A stretch of DNA of 64,000 nt, taken from contig JAACJM010000133.1 in assembly GCA_013368315.1 (NCBI GenBank), forward strand, positions 160,476-224,475. Direction: 5' to 3'. The DNA comes from Tetrapyrgos nigripes (lineage: Eukaryota > Basidiomycota > Agaricomycetes > Agaricales > Campanellaceae). The translations under genes and the position numbers were made by a program. The stretch's first letter is position 1; each line of letters begins with the position of its first letter. The notes below the pieces were generated by a model that saw only the letters and a list, made by a program, of their open reading frames with translations, searched no databases and was not told the origin of the DNA. Shown in pieces: positions 31,796 to 40,137 of the stretch.

Positions 31796-33154
31796 GCTCT
31801 AGCCCCCGTCACTCGATATCAAAGCCGGTTCCATTGCCGTCAAACCATCACGCAATATGTGTATCACCAGGATAATTTCGAGGCGTATGCCAACCTCAGC
31901 AAGTTCATATATGGCAACTACAAGCAGGCTTTGGATATCATCGCTACGACACCGCTGGTGGTGAAAGGGATGAAGGAAAACGGCTTGACGGATATGAAGG
32001 TCTTTGAGGCATGGCTGGAGGAGGAGAGGGCATATCTGGAGTCAAGGAAAACGACGCCGGAGGAAGACACGCTAACCATGGTGTACTACTCAAAGTTAGA
32101 AGAGTTGGAGCGGTGTGAGGAGGTCTTGAGAAAGGGTCGGGAAAACCTCAGGATTGAAATATGGGACCCGTCATCATCAACAAGTACGGAGGATCGGGTG
32201 AGGTCGCTACAGGAAGACAGGGCCATTCGGAACAACCAGCAGAAACGTCTACTGCTGGTGGAGGATTTGCAACAGCTGGAGGGAAGGCTAGATATTTCAG
32301 GGAGGTGGAAAAGGGAGTCTGAGGAGTGGAAGAGGGCTGAGAAGATGGTCAGAGAATTTCGGTATCGGAAGGCATTGGATAGGTTGGAAGGACTCGTTGT
32401 TGCTCGCATGTTTGAGCTGCAGCGGCTTAACTTGTCGGGAACAGGTGTGTGGCACTCAGATTATACATAGCGCTGCTTACTGACAAGTATACATCTAGGC
32501 TACAAAATGAGACAGCACATCGGCCATGCAATGAAGACTAGGTCCGAAAGCATCCGCAAGGCGCTTAACGAGTACAACAATGCCGCCGCCCTCTCTTCCC
32601 CTCCCCGAGATCCTCTTCAATGGTCCGACATTGTGGAGTGCAGTTACCTTTCGGAATTCGACTTCCTCAAGGACACCCGCACCGACGTTAGGGAGAAACC
32701 TTGGGCGAAACCAGCTCTACGTCAACTCATGACCCAGGCCTTCAAGCTGCTACGTTCTGAGGAAGAACTACAACGCCTACACGTCGAAATCAAACGTCTG
32801 GTCACGTACATAAAGGAAGAGACGGCGTACCTGGACGCAGTACAGAAGCAAGTCCACCGGACTGACCCAGCGCTGGCATTCCAAATCCACCTGTACGCGA
32901 ACGAACGAGGGAGGTTCAACGAGCAGCACCGAATGAGGTTGAAGCAGATAACAAAGCTACGGGGCTTTGAGTGGCGAAACATGCACTACTTCCGACCGGG
33001 AGAGGGAGTCCGACGTCAAATACCAGTGTCAGACGATGAGGATGGATGGGAGACAGTAGGAGAAGGGGAGGAAGGAGAGAGTGAGGGTGAGGAGGAGGAG
33101 GAGGAGGCTGGGGTCATTGCAGAGGCAGTCTTAGGCGTTGCCAATGACTCTTAG
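31796..33154 (+). CDS. KDZ transposase, C-terminal part
   Basis: The frame resumes as ALAPVTRYQSRFHCRQ, continues through DNFEAYANLSKFIYGNYKQA, and then a long alpha-helical, charged region. An intron lies at about 32444-32500 (GTGTGT to CTAG). The last exon has RQHIGHAMKTRSESIRKAL, YNNAA, DPLQWSDIVECSYLSEFD, and helical repeats to YLDAVQ. It ends in an acidic tail (WETVGEGEEGES). All of these blocks occur in order in mushroom KDZ transposases. The right terminal repeat begins about 95 bp after the stop. Confidence 0.87.
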
Positions 33155-33249
33155 TATCACTCTTTGGACTTGTACTGTGTAATTGTATGTATATAAAGCA
33201 ATAGTATACTGATTTGATTCCATAGTACAGTACCCCTAGTGGCATAAGG

Positions 33250-33407
33250 CCCCAAGTGACATACACCCTCACAACCCGACTCACCAAGTCCAACTCGCCA
33301 CCAGAGGGCATCAAACTGCCCGGAAATACGCTAATCGCCTTATGTGAGGCCGGATAAGCGGTACATCAAAGACTTATATAAGTCCGATCAATTGGTCATA
33401 TTAGGTG
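33250..33407 (-). repeat. KDZ right terminal inverted repeat
   Basis: Inverse of 20429-20585. The outer end ATATTAGGTG is followed directly by the second copy of the target duplication GATTCCTG. Confidence 0.9.
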
Positions 33408-33415
33408 GATTCCTG

Positions 33416-34248
33416 TGTTCAAAAACTGACACGCAGGCCTGTCGACATACACTCCGAGCCATCGGATGACACGCAGATCGATCGGGTGGCACGCAGGTAT
33501 ATGTGACCTGCGTGCCGCCCTGCGTGCTACCTGCGTGCCATCTGCGTGCCAGTCCCCAACGCGTCGAAAATAATATTTGCGCCATAATAGATAGAATTAT
33601 AATATGTGCCACTTGCGTTCCAGCTCCAGAGTTATCAAAACTGATACTTGGGCAGTATAAGGACAATACATGACCCGTTTACTTGTCGCTGAGTCAACAA
33701 ATCATATTCATTTGAAATTTCGGCTGTTCTAGTGATTTAAAACCAACACCACACGGACCGTCCTTGATCTGCTTTTTCCCTTAAAGTGCGTTAAGGTATG
33801 TATCCAATTTATACATATACTACAGATAAATAGACAGTGGGTGGATGGACGGACTGCGATCAGGCCTACGTGCCTGATTGTGGAGTCGCCCCTAATGGGG
33901 ATAGGAGTATCAGAGCGTCGGAGCAGAATTAATTCAATTTGATTATAAGTCGAGATTTCTCGAGGTTCTTGCTCACTTCTAGATATATGTACTAGTAAAC
34001 TACACCTCGTTACAAAAGTATTTACATACATACATCCTATACATGTACATATACTACAGATAAATAGACAGTGGGTGGATGGACGGACTGCGATCAGGCC
34101 TACGTGCCTGATTGTGGAAGTCACCCCTAATGGGGACAGGAGCGTCGCAGCAGCTCGCCTAATTCCGGGGTCGGCTAATTGGCACGCAGGTAAGGTACTG
34201 GCACGCAGGTGGCACGCAGGAGTGGCACGCAGAATTCACGCAACCGTC
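33416..34248. repeat. CACGCAGG-repeat spacer with two 88-bp direct repeats
   Basis: CACGCAGG words occur in both orientations at 33427-33560 and again at 34185-34240. One pair forms a 15-bp-stem hairpin (33484-33520). Two ~88-bp copies (33814-33901 and 34048-34136), 234 bp apart, share CAGATAAATAGACAGTGGG and CAGGCCTACGTGCCTG, suggesting a small direct-repeat-flanked element. No gene is supported. Confidence 0.6.
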
Positions 34249-34589
34249 GTTTGATGCACTCGTCCATCCGGAATGGGTCAAACTTGCTCACGCAGAGGTT
34301 TAGCCGAGACGTGACCCCGCCAAAAAACATGACGGGGCCCGAGTGGGAATTTTTGACGACGGATGCTAAAGGAGTAGAATGGAAATGGGAAGGGAGGGAG
34401 GGATAGAGTAATTAGACCGGCAAGGAAAGATAGATATGAAGAATAAAGCCATCAAAATCATGGAGAAATGGAATATGAAGCAAACAAAAGAATTAATATG
34501 AGGATAGAAGGGACGATGGAAAGGAGTCAAAAAAACAAGCGAGTTAAATTAATTTGAAGGGATGGAATGAATAAAGGAAACAGAAGATA

Positions 34590-34826
34590 ATGTTAAAGAT
34601 AGACAGAGCAAGGGGATTGAATAAACAGAATAAACAAAGGAAGCAGAAGAAAAAGTATTTAAAGACAGAGAGAAGATAAAAAACAGAATAAAAGAAGAAC
34701 ACAGAAGATCATGTCAAAGATAGACAGAGCAAGGGATTAAATAAACAGAATAAACCAAAGAAGCGGAAGAAAAAATTGAAGACAGAGAGAAGATAAAAAC
34801 AGAATAAAAGAAGAACACACAAGTTA
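34590..34826. repeat. Two tandem ~118-bp purine-rich repeats
   Basis: AAAGATAGACAGAGCAAGG starts each copy (about 34596 and 34716), and AGAATAAAAGAAGAACACA ends each. The units abut and end at the stop of the DIRS-like RT frame. Confidence 0.8.
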
Positions 34827-36537
34827 AATGGAGTTGGAACCAGAGGATAGCTCTGGAGGAGTGAAGCTGTGGAGAGTAGCTTTGGGTGCTTCGGACCTGA
34901 CAACCTCGAACTTGCTGCGGGAAATAGCGTCAGCAATGACATTGCTGCTTCCAGGGATATGAAGAACACGGAGCTGCATGTTGGTGTCAAGAAGAATGTT
35001 CATGGCAGTGATAAGGAGAGGGTTGTAGTCTGGTTTTGCATGAAGGGAGTTAAACATGCTGACAGTGTTGGAATTGTCAGTGAAGATAATGACACGATGA
35101 AAGCAATTGAAAGACGCAGCAAATGATAAGGCAGAAACAACTGCCAAAGCCTCGTAGAAGAATATTTGAGTTGGATCAGGTGTGTCAATTGGGCAGTGAG
35201 ATGTGTGAAGAAGGCTTGGGCACCAGATACCCATTCCAGTTGCTGACGCATCTGTATATAGCACTAAATCAGCCTCTGATCTCGACCACTCAAGTGAATC
35301 TAGGAGTAGAACTCCATCTGAAGCCTCAAGACATTCTGCCATCCAAAGAAGCTCTCGACACAGCGCCACGCTAACCCATATCAGCTGAAATGGCTCAATT
35401 TTCCCAGCCATTTTGTCGTACATGACAGAGAGCCCGGGATGCAGTAGGGGTGCAACGTTGAATGACCATTGACTCCAACCAGCAAGGCGGTCAAAGTCAC
35501 GTAGAGGTTGTCGTGAACCTTTCTGTGCAAAGTTCCGAAGGGCTGCAACAAGATCCAGACGAGAGGAAAGAGGGAGGGTGATGGACATGGCATTTGGGTC
35601 GAAAGAGAAACCAATGATGATGAGAGAAGGACCCCACTCTTGTTTTGCTTCCTCGTGAGGTATGCCAAGATTATCAAAGAGCATGAGGAGGCGAGTTTGC
35701 TTTGTGGGGTAGAATTTTTTGTAAGGTTCGTACCAGAGCATATTTGACTCTAGTTCCCAAGAGAAGCAGTCGTCAACATAGTGGAAAATGTCGGGGAGGA
35801 ACCAGATGAAAGTTGCTATCCAGATAACGAGAGCAAAGAAATTACACCAGACACGACCCACAGCTCTATTCCCAAAGTTGTTGCAATGGTCAACGTGCCG
35901 TAGTCCGTCTATGGTGATGATCTGATGTAATTGGGCCAGCGGATGGAGCGGCAATCGTCGATATGCCTGGTATACGTCAGATTTGATCGCAACGAAACGT
36001 ACGTCAGGCCCATGGATCTTTCGAGCATTAATGACAGCCTTCCCTAAGTGTTTGAGGGTATCGAGTTGCACTTTAGCATCGGATTTAGCGATCATGGAGT
36101 TAGGGGAAAATGATCCGGCGGTGTGGTCGACGACTAAACGAAATTTCGAAGAGTGTGGCTTAGGAACAACACCGATTGGCACGGCTGTCATTCCTGGAAG
36201 AAGATCGGAGCCAAATGAAGGGGAAAAGCGACCAAGAGCTATTTCTGTATCGCGTTGCTCACGCACAAATTGAATGTGGGAGTCGTCTTTGAGTGGGCGA
36301 AAGGAATTGTCGACAGTAACGGGGGTGTTCTTCGGATCGGTCTGTAACCAGGACCAAAACCCATATCGCAAGGCCCAACAAATAGAGGAGACGAACAATC
36401 GATTAGGATGGGAGGAAAGGAGAAATTGAAACTTGTCAACGAGGATAGGAGTAGTGATGCGGAATAAGTGAGGGTAGGATCGAATCGTTGACCAAGCGAT
36501 CTTGTTGTTGAACTCGTGAATAGGTGGTCTAGGAACA
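34824..36537 (-). CDS. DIRS-like reverse transcriptase-RNase H (main part)
   Basis: The 524-residue frame from 36398, extended in frame to the gypsy junction at 36537, has FRLVVDHTAGSFSPNSMI, IKSDVYQAYRRLPLHP (RT palm Asp), FHYVDDCF (YxDD), DNLGIPHEEAKQEWG with a later IGFSFDP block, and an RNase H-like region (VLYTDASATGMGIW, FFYEALAVVSAL, IFTDNS, GSSNVIADAISR). These are the landmarks of DIRS-type RTs rather than gypsy or LINE types. The 5' part of the same frame lies beyond the gypsy element at 46313-46896. No tyrosine recombinase domain follows. Disabled by the insertion and by one in-frame TGA upstream. Confidence 0.8.
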
Positions 36538-36748
36538 TGTAACGCGTACGTCCTAATATGGACGACTATATAGTTTACCTAATTATTCTCACGCCTTCTA
36601 GTATATAAGCCACAATCGTAGTACTTAGAAGTATCTATATTTCTTACCACCGCCTGTCGTGCTTGTACCTAGGAACATTTATAAAACCTGTTCTGGCTTA
36701 GGTCTTGAGCATTGGGCTCGGTGAGAATACTTGATCACACACCTTACA
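36538..36748 (+). repeat. Gypsy 5' LTR
   Basis: 211 bp, TG...CA, identical by eye to 46097-46307. It contains GACTATATAGTTTACC and a TATATAAGCC stretch, either of which could be the TATA element of the transcript. Confidence 0.95.
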
Positions 36749-36897
36749 CTTTTTTAAGCCTTCAGTTATTGTTCTGAAGCTACAAGCCTGGGCTATTGTC
36801 CAGAGATACCTACGACGTAGAAATCCTGCGCCGTATACAACCATTTGCACTACTACAGTGTTATATTCCTCAATTCTTGAGTGTATCCTTACCTACC

Positions 36898-39800
36898 ATG
36901 AGTACTACGAATACTATACGTACTTCTACTCAATCTCAATCTCGTCTACCCATCTATGCAGGGGAAGATGAAGAAAGCTCTTTGAGACCGTTGTTGGGTC
37001 CTGCCACTTGGACACCTAGACGGAATGGAGATCATTCCGCAAATGCGGCCGAAAATACGGATAATCAAACTAATTTGATTAGCCGCCCCGGATATTCGGG
37101 AAGAAGTTTTGATGAAGTAGTAAGCGCTAGGGACCGTTCCGATCGTCAGAACGTTGGTACCTCAGTGGAGCATCATCAAAACGCTGAAGCTGGACCTTCG
37201 TCAAGAGTTGAAGCCAGTTCACGAACCAATAGAAAATTTGAAAAATCTAGAAAAGACTCTAGTAGATCTTCACAGCAAGAATCTACCAGAAGTAAGGGCC
37301 GCAAGAGCACAAGGGTATCCGCACACGATGAGGACCCTCTGGATGATCAATCAAGGTCTGGTGACAAGGTGACTCAACGAGAATCTAAGTCCATGTCACC
37401 AACGCAGGTTATTGAATACCAGCGTGAATTACGACAACGTGCAATTCTGCAAACGTTACGAATGTCGGATTTGCTACGTTATAGTACATCCACCGTCCCG
37501 AACCAAAATGTAATAATTGATTACATTAATGGACAGGTGTGGTCGGTTGAAGAACCAGAATTGGTATTACCATATCAATTTGCTTCTGCAGCTGAGGCGG
37601 AACCTTACCGTCGACAATACTACGAACCAGTGGTTGGCAGAAACCAAAATCGGTTTCAACCATTGAGGGAGAATGCTCCTGAAGAACCAGGTGATTCTGA
37701 CGAGCCGGACAAGTCGGACAATCGGAGAAATCCATCCCGACGAGAGGACGCTCGGAACAGACGGAAATCTTTGCCACAAAAGAAAGGAGAAAGATTAAGT
37801 CGTCGATTCAAAAATCTGAAAAGGAAATACAACCCGATGCCAACATCGGATCCATCAGATCCATCGGAAAGTAGTGATACAAGCTCATCCGATAGCTCGT
37901 CTGATGATACACATAAACCGGGACACCAACCCCGACATAAATCTACCACACCATACTCCAGTCTTGAAGAACATTTCGAGTATAAACCCTCACAGTTATC
38001 TGAGCAAGAATGCCTAGATAACATTCTTCAAGTGTACGTGGAATTAATACACTACTACTTGCTGGATAAAGTACCAGCCGGTAACAGTGGTACTGCCAAA
38101 ACGCTATTACAATCAATTCCGAAACCCGAGTATTACCATGGGCAGGATGATATCATAGCGTTTGACGAGTGGATACGAAGTTTTGTACGCTGGATGAGTG
38201 TAGCCGATCAATGCGGACCCGAATCCAGATATAGTAGGAGCCAAGGAGAATGGGTAGCGACCGCAATGGATATCACGCGAGTCAATACACTATCTGTATT
38301 CCTAAGAAGCGAAGCTCGTCAGTGGTTCAATGATGAGATTGAACAAACATCTACCTCAATATATGAAGAAAGACCCACCTTTTTGCAAGTGATCTGTGCC
38401 TTGTTTAAACAATTTATTCATGAAAGATCACTTAGTACTGTAGCTGATCGCTTCAAAGCGGTTACTTACACGGAGAATCGTGGTATTAAAGGAATTTTCC
38501 GAGACTTAATACGATTTTCGAAGTGTATGCCAAGTCCCCCTGACGTTTATTCTTTTAAACGTCAGATTTTCTTAGCTGTACCTATTCAGATGGCGAAAGA
38601 AATGACTCGTACAGTCACAGCGGAGCGAAATACTGTCGATCAGATCATAAAATCCGGGATATCGTACGAAAAGGGACATAGTGCGTTCAAATATTATGAA
38701 CAGGCCCGTACGTCTCGTGAAAAACGCGTGGAGGCGTCAAATCACAATGAGAGAAGACGCCAATCACCCCGTCGACTACAGAAAGTTGACGATCGCAGGT
38801 ACAGTGTACCAGTGCACAACCGTGACAATCGGGGTAATGCTCAAGGAAACCAACATCATAGGGGTCGACCTAATAAGGACGCACCACCTGTGCCTGCAAA
38901 TAACCAACAAAGACCCTGGAAACCAAAAGGTGTTTGTTGGGATTGCGGGAAAGCTGGAGTCATGCGAGGACATCCAGATTGCAAGAAACCTGGTCAGCCA
39001 AATGCAAACCGTATGTTTCGCATGGTTGACGAATCAGGCCAAGCGACTCAAGTCCGATTATTCCGAATATCGGCAGAGGAAGCCGTTGCTGAAAAGTCAG
39101 CGGCAGAAATTAATGATGATGCCGAACCGTCAAATTTACCAAACGACAACGAAATATGGGATCGTTATGATAGTAGTGGAAGTAACAGCCACTTTGAAGG
39201 TTCACAATATGAATCTGATGCTGCAGACGAGGAATACTTCTCATCTGAGGCCCCAGAACAAATGGGATTTATGCATACATACCCTGAGCGAATGGGTATG
39301 ATGCACGAAGACTCAGATTTAGGTTCTGTATCTTCATATGATACTGCTTTGGATGACTTATCTGACTCTGAATGGGAGTACGATAAGGATTCAATTCACT
39401 CAATAGACACACTGAGTGATATTGAGAACATTGACGAAGCTAGCGATGCAAACTGGCTTGATGTCAACGAATATCTACGATCTATGAGTACCACTCACGA
39501 TGGTGGATACAAAGCCACATTGGAGGCTTCAAAGGTCGAAATGCCACGGAGTAAAACACGTCCAAAACGGAAGGCTTCGGAAAATCGTTGCCTATCTGCA
39601 TTTATTGAAATGAATGGTGTCCGGGCATTCGCATTATTTGATAGCGGCAGCACTGCTGACGCTATTAGTCCTGATTTTGCGAGAGCTGCAGATTTAAAAG
39701 TCTTTCGACTTGAGAATCCGGTCGTATTACAATTGGGAACCAAGGGCAGCCGCGGAAACATTTTCTACGGCTGTGTAGCACCATATCGCTTTGGAAATGG

Positions 39801-40137
39801 TGGAGAAACAATAACTGATCGTGATTATTTTGATATTGCGAACATTGATCGTTACGATTTAGTTATTGGGACTGTATTCATGCGCAGGCATGGTATAGCC
39901 TTGGATTTCGAGTACGATGTAGTACGAATCCGTGGCAAACCCATTCCTACTCTTTCTGAAGGGGAGGAAGTGAGAGAATTAGCTCGTCGTCATTCAAAAA
40001 ATGTTTTGTCTGATATACAGCTAAAGAATAATGAGCAGCTGGAGGTTAAACGACGACCTCAAAAGTATGGCGTTGATAAAAAACGTCGTAAACCAGCCAC
40101 TGAGTCCAAAAGACTTGGTGAGAAAAGTTCTAAGTGA
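36898..40137 (+). CDS. Gypsy Gag-protease polyprotein
   Basis: The first ATG is at 36898 (MSTTNTIRTSTQSQS), giving 1,079 residues. The N-terminal third is charged and Ser-rich. The capsid-like helical region covers about residues 400-610 (FDEWIRSFVRWMS, ARQWFNDEI, FKQFIHERSL). A zinc-knuckle variant CWDCGKAGVMRGHPDC (C-x2-C-x8-H-x2-C) lies near residue 680. An acidic linker with DLGSVSSYDTALDDLSDSE follows, then a retropepsin (ALFDSGSTADAISPDF, active site DSG; later YDLVIGTVFM). The frame stops at TGA 40135-40137, directly followed by CTAG, and Pol continues in the same frame. Confidence 0.92.
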   Translation: MSTTNTIRTSTQSQSRLPIYAGEDEESSLRPLLGPATWTPRRNGDHSANAAENTDNQTNLISRPGYSGRSFDEVVSARDRSDRQNVGTSVEHHQNAEAGPSSRVEASSRTNRKFEKSRKDSSRSSQQESTRSKGRKSTRVSAHDEDPLDDQSRSGDKVTQRESKSMSPTQVIEYQRELRQRAILQTLRMSDLLRYSTSTVPNQNVIIDYINGQVWSVEEPELVLPYQFASAAEAEPYRRQYYEPVVGRNQNRFQPLRENAPEEPGDSDEPDKSDNRRNPSRREDARNRRKSLPQKKGERLSRRFKNLKRKYNPMPTSDPSDPSESSDTSSSDSSSDDTHKPGHQPRHKSTTPYSSLEEHFEYKPSQLSEQECLDNILQVYVELIHYYLLDKVPAGNSGTAKTLLQSIPKPEYYHGQDDIIAFDEWIRSFVRWMSVADQCGPESRYSRSQGEWVATAMDITRVNTLSVFLRSEARQWFNDEIEQTSTSIYEERPTFLQVICALFKQFIHERSLSTVADRFKAVTYTENRGIKGIFRDLIRFSKCMPSPPDVYSFKRQIFLAVPIQMAKEMTRTVTAERNTVDQIIKSGISYEKGHSAFKYYEQARTSREKRVEASNHNERRRQSPRRLQKVDDRRYSVPVHNRDNRGNAQGNQHHRGRPNKDAPPVPANNQQRPWKPKGVCWDCGKAGVMRGHPDCKKPGQPNANRMFRMVDESGQATQVRLFRISAEEAVAEKSAAEINDDAEPSNLPNDNEIWDRYDSSGSNSHFEGSQYESDAADEEYFSSEAPEQMGFMHTYPERMGMMHEDSDLGSVSSYDTALDDLSDSEWEYDKDSIHSIDTLSDIENIDEASDANWLDVNEYLRSMSTTHDGGYKATLEASKVEMPRSKTRPKRKASENRCLSAFIEMNGVRAFALFDSGSTADAISPDFARAADLKVFRLENPVVLQLGTKGSRGNIFYGCVAPYRFGNGGETITDRDYFDIANIDRYDLVIGTVFMRRHGIALDFEYDVVRIRGKPIPTLSEGEEVRELARRHSKNVLSDIQLKNNEQLEVKRRPQKYGVDKKRRKPATESKRLGEKSSK

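Larger units (their letters stand above)
20421..33415 (+). mobile_element. Complete 12.98-kb KDZ transposon with cargo genes and 8-bp target duplication
   Basis: The element runs 20429-33407. Its ends are inverted repeats starting CACCTAATATGACC and matching over about 155 bp with one or two differences. The identical 8-mer GATTCCTG flanks it at 20421-20428 and 33408-33415. KDZ (Kyakuja-Dileera-Zisupton) transposons make 8-bp duplications and carry extra genes in Agaricomycetes. The cargo, from left, is a conserved hypothetical (minus), an RNase H1-N-like protein (plus), a basic protein (minus), a TET/JBP-type oxygenase remnant (minus) and the transposase (plus). Two smaller elements (26649-28045 and 30579-31795) are nested inside and split two of the genes. 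Confidence 0.9.

Noticed and set aside
33420..34240. A CRISPR-like array in the CACGCAGG repeats
   Set aside because: Spacing and orientation are irregular and the context is eukaryotic; these are simple or inverted repeats.
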